Of a DNA stretch of 57,429 nucleotides, positions 28,154 to 36,072 are shown piece by piece. The stretch is taken from contig JAMCQL010000019.1 of the NCBI GenBank assembly GCA_023381615.1, positions 1 through 57,429 on the forward strand. Reading direction: 5' to 3'. Each line of letters starts with the position of its first letter. Position 1 is the stretch's first letter. Source of the DNA: Bacteroidota bacterium. Lineage in GTDB: Bacteria > Bacteroidota > Ignavibacteria > Kryptoniales > JAKASW01. The notes under the pieces are model-generated. The model saw only the letters and a list, made by a program, of their open reading frames with translations. It was not told the origin of the DNA and made no database searches. The translations under genes were made by a program, and so were the position numbers.

Positions 28154-28749
28154 TCGACGACAATCCGCCCCTCCAATGCTCTAACAAGCGTCGCTTCGTC
28201 TGCAAATTCGAGGTCTCCTCCAACAGGAACGCCGCGCGCGATTCTCGTTACTCTGATTCCGAGCGGCTTGAGCAAATTGCCGAGGTAAATCGTTGTCGCT
28301 TCTCCCTCAACATCCGGATTCATTGCCAAAATAATTTCGTTGACTCCGCCTTTCAGACGGCTCAGCAATTCTTTTACTTTCAATTGCTCGGGACTGACTC
28401 CCTCGAGTGGACTCAACGCTCCTCCAAGGACATGGTACACCCCATGAAACTCGTTTGTCTTTTCAATCGCTAGAACATCGCTCGGGTCCTCGACCACGCA
28501 TATCGCAGTGTGGTCGCGAGATTGATTCGAACAAATCGAACACGGATCTTTCTCCGTTATGTTCCAGCACACGGAGCAGTAACGAATTCTGCGCTTCACT
28601 TCGACGATCGCATTTGCAAGGCGGTCGGCATCTTCGTTGTCGGTTTTCAGTAAATGAAGCGCGAGCCTCTGAGCTGTCTTCCTTCCTATTCCGGGAAGTT
28701 TGCTCAGCTCGCCAATTAAAGTTTCAAGTGCTTGAGATGTATAAATCAC
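28150..28749 (-). CDS. recR: Recombination protein RecR
   Basis: 199 residues: helix-hairpin-helix ([20 protein letters not shown]), four-Cys zinc finger ([16 protein letters not shown]), Toprim domain with [13 protein letters not shown] and [17 protein letters not shown], and a C-terminal Walker-B-like end. Works with RecO/RecF in gap repair. The start is a GTG at 28749 directly after the ybaB stop. Confidence 0.95.
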   Translation of the reverse strand: MIYTSQALETLIGELSKLPGIGRKTAQRLALHLLKTDNEDADRLANAIVEVKRRIRYCSVCWNITEKDPCSICSNQSRDHTAICVVEDPSDVLAIEKTNEFHGVYHVLGGALSPLEGVSPEQLKVKELLSRLKGGVNEIILAMNPDVEGEATTIYLGNLLKPLGIRVTRIARGVPVGGDLEFADEATLVRALEGRIVVE

Positions 28750-29082
28750 TCAGGAAATCCCGCCAAATTTGAACCCGGGAAGCATCGTGAGCAATCCGCC
28801 GGCGCTCGATCCCAAATGATCGGTTGCCAACTTTTCCGCTTTTTCCAACGCATTGTTCACGGCGGCGGCTACGAGGTCTTCGACCATTTCTTTATCTTGA
28901 GACTTTATAAGTTCCGGTTCAATTTCGACTTTCATAATTTCCCTCTTGCCATTTGCCGTTACCTTAACCATCCCGCCGCCGGCTTCGCCGGTAACGCTCA
29001 TATTTTCAAGTTCGCTCATTGCCTTTTCAAGATTCTTTTGAAACTCGGCAAACATCTTCTGCATATTTCCAAAATCGTTCAT
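28750..29082 (-). CDS. ybaB: Nucleoid-associated protein, YbaB/EbfC family
   Basis: 110-residue DNA-binding protein with the family signature of a helical N-terminus (MQKMFAEFQKNLEKAMSEL), MVKVTANGKREIMKVEIEPEL, and a C-terminal helix. Placed directly before recR as in most bacteria; dnaX, the usual third partner, is absent and rnr lies upstream instead. Confidence 0.94.
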   Translation of the reverse strand: MNDFGNMQKMFAEFQKNLEKAMSELENMSVTGEAGGGMVKVTANGKREIMKVEIEPELIKSQDKEMVEDLVAAAVNNALEKAEKLATDHLGSSAGGLLTMLPGFKFGGIS

Positions 29083-29139
29083 TCCAGACTCCTCACTAAA
29101 ATATACTTTTCAAAAGCCGTTCTTCAAATAACCAAAGTT

Positions 29140-31413
29140 TTAGCATAGTACGAAATCAATTTCGTGTCTTTCCATGTTGACGCGGAGAACTTTCACGCGA
29201 ACGCGGTCTCCGAGCTGATAGACTCTGCCGCTTCGCCTGCCTTTCAGTTGAAACTGCCCTTGAACAAAAGTATAATAGTCATCCATCTCCCGTACATGCA
29301 CAAGGCCCTCGACCAACAGATTGTCGGCTTGGACGAACATCCCAAAGTTTGTAACTCCGGAGACGGTTCCTTCAAACTCGTCGCCGACGTGATCCATCAT
29401 GTACTGGACTTGTTTTATTTTCACCGACTCTCGCTCGGCTTCCACGGCGCGTCTCTCAGCTTCGCTCGAAGATTTGCCGACTTCGACAAGCATTCTCTTG
29501 AGATTTCCAAGATCGATAGTCTCGTTACCGCTTTCATAAGTATTCAAAAGGCGGTGCACCACCAAATCCGGATATCGTCTTATCGGAGAAGTAAAATGCG
29601 TGTAATATTTGAAAGCGAGGCCGTAGTGTCCGATGTTCTTCTCAGAATAAATCGCTTTCGCCATTGAGCGGAGCATAATGCCGTTGATAAGATATTCTTC
29701 CGGCTTACCTTCCACTGATTGAAGAAGTTTTTGAAGCTGCTTCTGGCTGATTGTTCCATCGAAGTTCAAATTGTAGCCGAAGTGAGAAACGAAGACGGCT
29801 AATTCGCCGATTCTATCGGGATCAGGGACGTCGTGAACTCTGTAAAGAAATGGCTTCGCTTTAACTCCGTGCTGGCCGATGTGCATCGCAACAGTTTTGT
29901 TTGCCAACAACATAAATTCTTCGACAAGACGATGACTGTCGAGACGCATTTTCTTGATGATCTCGATCGGCCTTCCGAGTTCATCGAACACAAACTTTGC
30001 CTCCGGCAAATCAAAGTCGATACTGCCCGCACGGTTCCGAATTTTTATAAGCGTGTGGGCAAGCTTGTTCATCTCTTGAATCGTCTCGACGAAATCTCCC
30101 TTGCCGGATTCAACGATTTCTTGGACCTCTTCGTATGTGAATCTCCTCTTGCTGCGAATCACGGATTTAGCAAAACGATACTCGACCACTTTTCCTGTCG
30201 GCCGGATTTTCATAATCACGGAATAAGTGAGTCTGTCAACATCGGGATTCAAACTGCAGATCTCATTTGAGAGTTTATGAGGAAGCATCGGAATGACGCC
30301 GTTCGTCAAATAAACGCTTGTTCCTCGCTTGTATGCTTCACTGTCTAGCGCGCTTCCCGGTCGTACGTAGTGGCTGACGTCTGCGATATGAACGCCGAGT
30401 TCGAATAACTCATCCGAAGGTCGATGATTCCCGACGGGTCGGCCTACAGCTCGACGAGTCCCAACGGGTCTATCGACCCGAAGGGTCGTGGACGAGTCAT
30501 CGACCTCGTAGAGGGTCATCGACGACTCGTCGAGATCCTGCGGATCGGAGATCTTCTTCAGCGAAACGGCGTCGTCAAAGTCCCTCGCGTCTTCCGGATC
30601 GATTGTGAAAATTATTTCGTCTCTCAAATCGAGTCGATGGGCAAGCTCCTCTTCTGAGATTTTATCTGGGATTGCTTCCGCTTCACTTAATACTTCAGGC
30701 AGAAAATCTCTCCGGAGATCAAACTGAGCGGCTATGCTCTTTAATTCAACGTTCGGATCGCCGGCTTCGCCGAAAATTGAAACAACTTCAGCGGAGTATC
30801 CGTTGAAGTTGTCGACGAGCAATTTCACTAGGACCTTGTCGCCTTCCTCCGCGCCGTTCAATTTCTTCCGTGATATGTCGATTCCCGCCGGAAAATTCTT
30901 GTCGCGCGAAAAAAGCTTGTAAGAACTTCCCACCCGCTCGACAGTCCCGACAATTTTTTTCTCTTCGCGTTCGAGCACCTTGGTTACTTTCGCAACCAGC
31001 ACCTTGCCGGTACCGCCGATAATTTTCACTCCCACTCTGTCGCCCGGGTTGGCGCCGCCAAGTCCGCCCGGAGGAACGACAAATTGCACCTTTACATCGC
31101 CTTCCAATTCCGATTGATCCGGATTGAACAAAATGCTGCCGCTTCTGTCGAGGCTCAGCCGTCCTGTCGCGGCTTCGATTCGCTCCGCAGAACCGAATTT
31201 CCTGCGGCCGCTCTGCTGAATCCCACCGCCCTCTTCGAGTCCTCTCAGCGCCTGTTTGAACCTTGCATACTCGTGCTCGGAAGTGTAACCAAGAAGTTTT
31301 GCAAGCTGACGCTTTTTGAAACTCGATAATGGATTTCGTTTCAGGAAAGTTTGTATTTCCTTACGGATGTCCTCGATCTTTGGGGACTTAGTTTTGTGTG
31401 AAATTCTTTTCAT
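29140..31413 (-). CDS. rnr: Ribonuclease R with a 44-residue in-frame palindromic insertion
   Basis: 3'-5' exoribonuclease of 757 residues: N-terminal winged-helix (KRQLAKLLGYTSEHEY), cold-shock domains, the RNB catalytic domain starting FTIDPEDARDFDDAVSL with the metal-binding Asp cluster, TSPIRRYPDLVVHRLL, and a C-terminal S1 domain (GDEFEGTVSGVTNFGMFVQ). Directly after DDAVSLKKIS the protein carries about 44 extra residues (about 291-334, rich in D, S, R, P, V), then continues DELFELGVHIADVSHYV as in the family. These residues are encoded exactly by the 132-nt palindromic element at 30413-30544. The start overlaps the upstream amidase gene by 26 bases. Confidence 0.94.
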   Translation of the reverse strand: MKRISHKTKSPKIEDIRKEIQTFLKRNPLSSFKKRQLAKLLGYTSEHEYARFKQALRGLEEGGGIQQSGRRKFGSAERIEAATGRLSLDRSGSILFNPDQSELEGDVKVQFVVPPGGLGGANPGDRVGVKIIGGTGKVLVAKVTKVLEREEKKIVGTVERVGSSYKLFSRDKNFPAGIDISRKKLNGAEEGDKVLVKLLVDNFNGYSAEVVSIFGEAGDPNVELKSIAAQFDLRRDFLPEVLSEAEAIPDKISEEELAHRLDLRDEIIFTIDPEDARDFDDAVSLKKISDPQDLDESSMTLYEVDDSSTTLRVDRPVGTRRAVGRPVGNHRPSDELFELGVHIADVSHYVRPGSALDSEAYKRGTSVYLTNGVIPMLPHKLSNEICSLNPDVDRLTYSVIMKIRPTGKVVEYRFAKSVIRSKRRFTYEEVQEIVESGKGDFVETIQEMNKLAHTLIKIRNRAGSIDFDLPEAKFVFDELGRPIEIIKKMRLDSHRLVEEFMLLANKTVAMHIGQHGVKAKPFLYRVHDVPDPDRIGELAVFVSHFGYNLNFDGTISQKQLQKLLQSVEGKPEEYLINGIMLRSMAKAIYSEKNIGHYGLAFKYYTHFTSPIRRYPDLVVHRLLNTYESGNETIDLGNLKRMLVEVGKSSSEAERRAVEAERESVKIKQVQYMMDHVGDEFEGTVSGVTNFGMFVQADNLLVEGLVHVREMDDYYTFVQGQFQLKGRRSGRVYQLGDRVRVKVLRVNMERHEIDFVLC
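30413..30544 (-). repeat. 132-nt palindromic element inserted in frame in rnr
   Basis: In the coding sense it begins TCCGCAGGATC, then TCGACGAGTCGTCGATGACC, and ends CGACCTTCGGA, so the ends form an inverted repeat. Outer parts match the 63-nt element at the rfaE1 3' end; the extra middle contains further GACCCTTCGGGTC and GACTCGTCGA type palindromes and looks like a nested or expanded copy. Excising it restores the coding sequence KKISDELFELGVH, and 132 is 44 codons. Confidence 0.85.
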
Positions 31414-32962
31414 ACTCAGCCTTATACTTCACGATTGCATTAGTGATTCCTCTTGCGATTGCTTCCCGTCCGGTTTTGCTTCTCAAATATCTCTCTTCGC
31501 GAACATTGGACAGATATCCGGTCTCGACCAAAACGGCAGGCATCGACGCGCCAATCAAAACGTAGAATCCTGCCTGACTGACGCCGTTATCCGCAACTGC
31601 CGCGACCGAGGAAACGTTATCTTCGATCAACTGCGCGAGCCGTTCCGAATATTTTACATAAGCACCGTGCGCCATCGTAGTCAAAATCATGTTGTCTGCA
31701 TCGTAAGTTTTATATTTTTTCTCGTAATCATTTTCATATTTAATCGCCGCGTTTTCCTGCGCCGCAATTCGAATCGCCTCACCGGTTTTTCCTGGACGCA
31801 GGAAATAAGTCTCGAGTCCATTCGCGGGATTAGGTTTATGCGGCATCGAGTTGCAGTGAATGCTGATAAAAAGTTTTCCGCCAGCCTCGTTCGCGATTTC
31901 ACCGCGTTTGTCCAATTCGACAAACTCATCGTCGTCCCTTGTCATCACAACCTTGACGTTTGGCAATTTTTTATTCAGATCCCTTTTTAAATCCTTGGCT
32001 ATTGCCAATGTGACATTCTTTTCCTCCGTTCCCATAACACCGATTGCGCCCGGATCCTTCCCGCCATGCCCTGGGTCAATCACAATCACATCTAACTTCC
32101 AATTCTTCTTCTCCGCATCCAACTTCTTTTTTATCTCTTCCGAAAAAATCTTTTTGACATCCGCTTGCGAGTAAAGAGCCACAACAACGGAATTTGTCGT
32201 GCTGTCGACAAAAATCTGTTTTGAAACATAGCTTTGCTTCAGCCTGAAACTCAACTGGATAGAATTCGGATTCTGTATTGCTATGACGTTCGAATAAACA
32301 TCCGTAGGAGATAACGAATTGAGTTTTTGAATGTTGCCCGTCGCCGGCATTAGTGTAACATACAGCATATTTTCTTGCCCGCCGGATGCGGCAGTAGCCA
32401 TTGCGGCTTCATAAGCCTTCGGCAGCGACTGCATTCCAATTTCAATCACGGCGCCGTTGGCTTTTTCTTCGACTTGCACACCGGTTACCAAAGGTGCAAT
32501 CAAATTCGAATTTAAAAAATTGAACTCAGCTTTCTCTTCATCGTAGGTCAAATTTCCCTGGAGAATGCGAGAGAAATATTCACCCGCGTAAGTTGCAGGC
32601 ATATAAAGTTTCCCGTTAGCAGAGAGAACCGCGATCGGCAGTTGATAAATTTTCGACTCGCCACCGGTCGAGACAACTATGAAATTATTGTCGGGGGTAA
32701 AAAGTAGACTTCCATACTCGGAATAGACGCTAAGTTTTCCTGTTGATCGTAATTCAAAAGTGTGCAAACCGAGGCATTGTGAAAGATCATTAAGAGAAAT
32801 GTAAACATGGTTGAGATCGACAAACCCGCCGACGTAGGAGACCGTTGATCCAACTTTAAGAGTAACAACCTTCGGTTGGGCAAACAGCAAACCGGAGAAT
32901 AAGAAAATAAAAATGATTGTGGACTTAAGACACATTCCGAATGTCACCTCACTCGATTTCAT
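31388..32962 (-). CDS. N-acetylmuramoyl-L-alanine amidase (Amidase_3)
   Basis: 524-residue zinc amidase that cleaves the amide between MurNAc and the stem peptide. N-terminal signal-like hydrophobic segment, an AMIN-like/copper-amine-oxidase-like beta region, then the Amidase_3 domain from about residue 293: VIVIDPGHGGKDPGAIG (first His ligand), KLFISIHCNSMP (third ligand), and VLVETGYLSNVREE with the catalytic Glu. Resembles AmiC-type division amidases. FtsX, the usual amidase activator, is in the same strand block. Confidence 0.92.
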   Translation of the reverse strand: MKSSEVTFGMCLKSTIIFIFLFSGLLFAQPKVVTLKVGSTVSYVGGFVDLNHVYISLNDLSQCLGLHTFELRSTGKLSVYSEYGSLLFTPDNNFIVVSTGGESKIYQLPIAVLSANGKLYMPATYAGEYFSRILQGNLTYDEEKAEFNFLNSNLIAPLVTGVQVEEKANGAVIEIGMQSLPKAYEAAMATAASGGQENMLYVTLMPATGNIQKLNSLSPTDVYSNVIAIQNPNSIQLSFRLKQSYVSKQIFVDSTTNSVVVALYSQADVKKIFSEEIKKKLDAEKKNWKLDVIVIDPGHGGKDPGAIGVMGTEEKNVTLAIAKDLKRDLNKKLPNVKVVMTRDDDEFVELDKRGEIANEAGGKLFISIHCNSMPHKPNPANGLETYFLRPGKTGEAIRIAAQENAAIKYENDYEKKYKTYDADNMILTTMAHGAYVKYSERLAQLIEDNVSSVAAVADNGVSQAGFYVLIGASMPAVLVETGYLSNVREERYLRSKTGREAIARGITNAIVKYKAEYEKNFTQN

Positions 32963-33053
32963 AATTTAGCAGCGAAAAATGAGACATAACTCTCTGACAG
33001 AAACAAGGCGCGTGATTTCAGATACACCAAGAAAAGCTTTCAAATTTTATAAA

Positions 33054-33344
33054 TCAACTATTGCACAATACCTTTAAAATCGTTTGCGGTGCTTTTGACA
33101 ACAGATTGAGCAATACTAAAGCAGGACCTTGTGGATATCTGTCTCCTCTTTCCCAATGTCTGAGTGTCCCAAGACTTATTCCGAAAGAAGCGGCAAATTT
33201 AGCTTGACTCATCCCCACTCTCTTTCTCAAGCCCTTCACGTCAACATGTTTGGGAGAAAAGACTTTAGCGCCAGTCCTTTTCCCTTTCGAGTATTCAACT
33301 GCTTCTTCTAATCCATTCTTTATACTCTTAAATGTTTCGCTCAT
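33054..33344 (-). CDS. Antitoxin, XRE/HigA-like helix-turn-helix protein
   Basis: 96 residues with an XRE HTH in the C-terminal half (LRKRVGMSQAKFAASFGISL, TLRHWERGDRYPQGPALVLL). This order (extended N-terminus then HTH) is typical of HigA/NadS-type antitoxins that neutralise the partner and repress the operon. Three bases after the toxin gene, with GAGGTG before the ATG. Confidence 0.88.
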   Translation of the reverse strand: MSETFKSIKNGLEEAVEYSKGKRTGAKVFSPKHVDVKGLRKRVGMSQAKFAASFGISLGTLRHWERGDRYPQGPALVLLNLLSKAPQTILKVLCNS

Positions 33345-33347
33345 TTG

Positions 33348-33680
33348 TCACCTCTTATAATTTGATACCAACTTTCCTGTCAACCTTCCTAATTCATTCC
33401 GCTCAGATTTACTTGGATTTTCTTTTTCGCTTTTGCTAGATATTGTCAAGAGAAACAGCAGAATTGTTTCGTTATAAAAGAAATAAATTGTTCTTGACCC
33501 ACCACTCTTGCCTTTACCTTTCGACGCCCGACGCAGTTTTCTAATTCCACCAGTCCCCTCAATGAGATTTCCAGCGTCAGGATTAGCCGATAGATGATAA
33601 AGCAACGCGTCTATTTCTTCGTTAGTGAGAATGCGTTCAGCCCTACGAGTAAACTCAGGCAATTCCACTATTGTGATCAA
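33348..33680 (-). CDS. RelE/HigB-family toxin
   Basis: 110 residues of the RelE/ParE superfamily, HigB2-like: ITIVELPEFTRRAERILTNEEI, LIEGTGGIRKLRRASKGKGKSGGSR with its basic patch, IYFFYNETILLFLLTI, and a C-terminal helix. Such proteins cut mRNA at the ribosome. Toxin-first gene order with the HTH antitoxin directly behind is the HigBA layout. The start appears to be TTG at 33678-33680; GTG four codons later is possible. Confidence 0.87.
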   Translation of the reverse strand: MITIVELPEFTRRAERILTNEEIDALLYHLSANPDAGNLIEGTGGIRKLRRASKGKGKSGGSRTIYFFYNETILLFLLTISSKSEKENPSKSERNELGRLTGKLVSNYKR

Positions 33681-33740
33681 TGTGCCTAAATATACGCCAC
33701 TGGATTACCCGAATCAAGATCACGAGTTGCTGAAGATTCT

Positions 33741-34556
33741 TCACTCTTTCTTTCCTTTCCTCAGTTCAATCCCATAAAGGAACAACGGCACGTCGTACTT
33801 CACAGGATCGATTGGATCGAGACACTTGAGCTTCTCTGTAATTTCGACCGCTGTCTTCCAGTTGTCAGTCTTTCTTTTGGTCAACTTGAGTTTCCTTGCC
33901 GCTCTTGAAACGTTTACGTCGAGCGGTATAACAAGTTTGTCTGTGCCGAGCCAATCGTAAAAGCCAAAGTCTATTTCATCGCGCCGCGTCATCCATCTCA
34001 GAAACATATTCATTCTCTTGCAGGCACTTCTCTGTTTAGGACTCGCGAGAAGCGCCCTCGCACGCGGACTTAATTCACCGCCAAGGGAAGAAGGAATTCG
34101 ATACGATTTCATTTCCTCAAGCAGCGCAGTCAGAATGTAATAGACACCCCCTTCTTTGTCATCGGCGTTCAATTTAAGCACATCCTCAATCGTCCCGTGC
34201 GAGTTGACAAGAAGCTTTAGTGTAAACAAGATCTGAACAACATCTTTCCCCGTAATATTCTTATAGGCAAACTGGATGTGTCCATTCATGCTCTTGAGCA
34301 TTCTTGAGTGGCTAAAATTCATAATTGCATCGTAAGGAGACTCACCGAGTTCTGCAAAAATCTTTTCCAGAGATCTGATTATTGCATAACGCGGACCAAT
34401 GGCAAACGTTGCGGCGATGAATGCAGCAGTCTCTACGTCCTGTTTTTTCTTAAATCTTTTTGGAAACCAAATCGGATCGGAGAGATAAAAATCCTTCAGC
34501 AAATTATTCGCTTGATTAAACTCGAAAATCTGCTGGAGACGCTTCAGACCCTCCAT
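33741..34556 (-). CDS. TIGR02757 family protein
   Basis: 271 residues resembling the TIGR02757 (DUF2400) family found widely in Bacteroidota and Spirochaetes: PIWFPKRFKKKQDVETAAFI near the start, GGELSPRARALLASPKQRSACKRMNMFLRWM, and DFGFYDWLGTDKLVIPLDVN. The core resembles a helical DNA-glycosylase-like (HhH-GPD) arrangement, though no enzyme activity is established. Transcribed alone, away from the GIY-YIG region. Confidence 0.8.
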   Translation of the reverse strand: MEGLKRLQQIFEFNQANNLLKDFYLSDPIWFPKRFKKKQDVETAAFIAATFAIGPRYAIIRSLEKIFAELGESPYDAIMNFSHSRMLKSMNGHIQFAYKNITGKDVVQILFTLKLLVNSHGTIEDVLKLNADDKEGGVYYILTALLEEMKSYRIPSSLGGELSPRARALLASPKQRSACKRMNMFLRWMTRRDEIDFGFYDWLGTDKLVIPLDVNVSRAARKLKLTKRKTDNWKTAVEITEKLKCLDPIDPVKYDVPLFLYGIELRKGKKE

Positions 34557-34605
34557 CTACTCTTTTATCTCGCCACACATTTAAGATTCGTAAGGCATTC
34601 TGCAC

Positions 34606-34630
34606 AATAAAATGCGCCTCCGAGGAGGCG
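34606..34630 (-). terminator. Candidate terminator downstream of the GIY-YIG gene
   Basis: On the minus strand CGCCTCC-TC-GGAGGCG followed by CATTTTATT. A perfect 7-bp GC-rich stem, just past the tRNA-Pro remnant. Confidence 0.4.
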
Positions 34631-34670
34631 TTTGGAAAATTTGGTCGTTCTTGTCGGAACGGCGGGATTC

Positions 34671-34694
34671 TCCCGCAAAGCGGGATCCTTTGGA
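34671..34694 (+). repeat. Small palindromic element, 24-nt copy in the tRNA-Pro remnant
   Basis: TCCCG-CAAAG-CGGGATCCTTTGGA inserted between GGGATTC and GAACCC, i.e. in the T-loop at the centre of the T-arm hairpin. Its first 15 bases are identical to the terminator core at 55205-55219. Confidence 0.8.
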
Positions 34695-34726
34695 GAACCC
34701 GCGACCCCTACCACCCCAAGGTAGTG

Positions 34727-34753
34727 TCCCGAATTAAAACGGGATCCTTCGGA
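34727..34753 (+). repeat. Small palindromic element, 27-nt copy in the tRNA-Pro remnant
   Basis: TCCCG-AATTAAAA-CGGGATCCTTCGGA inserted exactly between GGTAGTG and CGCTACC, the two halves of a dyad spanning the D-arm and anticodon-arm side. Confidence 0.8.
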
Positions 34754-34834
34754 CGCTACCAGGCTGCACATCCACAAAGACTCCGTCTTGGTATTCACGA
34801 CAGTGTCGTCCACAAGATTCATCGATCAAATTCC

Positions 34835-35068
34835 TTAATAATCCTTCTCTTCCGCACCGCGCGGACTCTTCAGAAACATTTCTCTTCGAAAGGCATCCGA
34901 CCTTGTATTGAACTCCTCTGTGTAGATAAGCTTGAAGGGCCGCCATGACTTGGTGGATTTCACTTTGCCTGAATTGTGTGCCTGTACTCGCTTGGGTACA
35001 TCGCTCGCATGGCCGGTATAATGCCACGTATCTTTCAAACTCGTGAGTATGTACAAGTAATACTTCAT
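34835..35068 (-). CDS. GIY-YIG nuclease family protein
   Basis: 77 residues of the small stand-alone GIY-YIG (UvrC N-terminal-like) family: YYLYILTSLKDTWHYTGHAS (Tyr and the YTG variant of the YIG triplet), DVPKRVQAHNSGKVKSTKS with the conserved Arg, and EEFNTRSDAFRREMFLKSP with the metal-binding Glu. The second half GIY-YIG signature has T instead of I. It lies between tRNA-Pro and its duplicated 3' end, so it is probably cargo of a small integrated island. Length is near the usual 80-85. Confidence 0.85.
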   Translation of the reverse strand: MKYYLYILTSLKDTWHYTGHASDVPKRVQAHNSGKVKSTKSWRPFKLIYTEEFNTRSDAFRREMFLKSPRGAEEKDY

Positions 35069-35141
35069 TGCCTATCGTGAAACCCCACTAACTCGTTCGG
35101 ATAGCCCCTGCGGCGACCCATCAACATACCAGAGGATCTTG

Positions 35142-35215
<74 letters not shown>

Positions 35216-35407
35216 ATATAACCAATTGCACATATAATTTATGAAAATCCACTTCATCTATCAAACTCTACAACTATTATCGGCTTCTCGCGTAAACGCT
35301 TTGGTCCATCTCATCGTTGCATTGGACTCTATCCCTTGCACGAAAACACGTTGGTCATTGACAGAACAAGGTAATCTCACCGAGAGTATGACAAGCCGAA
35401 TTTTGGG

Positions 35408-35782
35408 TTAGTCCTTGACAGAAAGTTTTTGGATTAGCTCCTCCAGGAAAGCGCGGGTCTCAAGCAGAGTCTGCTTCAAGTCTTGCGTCGTGTCTCCCTC
35501 CCCTTCAGTCTCAACAAGCTGTGCTGGATTGCCATTCGATTTCGCACTCAGAACTTTCTTTGCGCCTTCAATTGTAAATCCCTCTTCGCGAACAAGCCGT
35601 TTGATCTCAAAAATCAGACTAATGTCCTTGTTCGTGTAAATTCGGTTGCCAGCTCTGTTCTTTGCAGGATTCAGTTCAGGAAACTGAGATTCCCAATAAC
35701 GCAGGACATGCTGTTCGAGTGTCGTTATACGACTAACTTCCGAGATGGAGTAGTAAAGTTTCTTAAACTCAAAATCCTTCAT
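35408..35782 (-). CDS. MerR family transcriptional regulator
   Basis: 124 residues: MerR HTH with YYSISEVSRITTLEQHVLRYW, FPELNPAKNRAGNRIYTNKD, then the helix IFEIKRLVREEGFTIEGAKKVL and a C-terminal coiled coil. This short MerR type without a metal-binding tail is conserved in Bacteroidota/Chlorobi as a single-copy regulator of unknown signal. Divergent from the tRNA-Arg/element junction. Confidence 0.9.
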   Translation of the reverse strand: MKDFEFKKLYYSISEVSRITTLEQHVLRYWESQFPELNPAKNRAGNRIYTNKDISLIFEIKRLVREEGFTIEGAKKVLSAKSNGNPAQLVETEGEGDTTQDLKQTLLETRAFLEELIQKLSVKD

Positions 35783-35888
35783 CTGGCGAAATTATAACAT
35801 ATTATGTCGATAATTGCAAATTTTTGTTAAGTGATCCTTATAAGTTTAAGTTTCTAATTTGGAATTGCAGGTGGCCAATAATAAATTA

Positions 35889-35936
35889 TTTTCAACGCGC
35901 CTGTAGCTCAATTGGATAGAGCAACAGACTTCGGAT
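35889..35936 (+). repeat. Left attachment site (attL), tRNA-Arg 5' half fragment
   Basis: 48 bases identical to 44545-44592. Bases 35897-35936 are tRNA-Arg nucleotides 1-40, ending one base after the anticodon loop; the sequence then diverges, so this copy is a dead tRNA fragment still attached to the chromosome's own upstream DNA. Confidence 0.92.
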
Positions 35937-35985
35937 GATGAGGTTTTCTTTTCGTTTCTTCCCTCTTAATGCGATTTCTCTGAAT

Positions 35986-36015
35986 GGTTCAGAAATTGGT
36001 TCAGTCAAGGTTCAG
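35986..36015 (+). promoter_or_regulatory. Three GGTTCAG direct repeats between attL and integrase
   Basis: GGTTCAG at 35986-35992, 35998-36004 and 36009-36015, with periods of 12 and 11 bp, so all on one face of the helix. Likely integrase arm-type sites, an excisionase site or an operator for the integrase promoter. Confidence 0.5.
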
Positions 36016-36072
36016 CTTTTGCTTGTGGACTTGAGGAGTCCGCCATGAGACAAGACGGCGGAGGAGGTTACA

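Larger units (their letters stand above)
34649..34767 (-). pseudogene. tRNA-Pro 3' part, duplicated and interrupted twice
   Basis: A copy of bases 35137-35204 (tRNA-Pro nucleotides 12-74 plus five bases beyond the 3' end). With two inserts removed (24 nt at 34671-34694, 27 nt at 34727-34753) the 68 remaining bases are identical to the intact tRNA copy. The 5' acceptor strand is missing, so this cannot be a functional tRNA. Its position, downstream of the intact tRNA with a gene between, is that of an attachment-site duplicate left by integration at a tRNA 3' end. Confidence 0.85.

Noticed and set aside
30413-30544. CRISPR array or tandem repeat in rnr
   Set aside because: The short palindromic units are not regularly spaced, there are no spacers of constant length, and the reading frame is kept through them.
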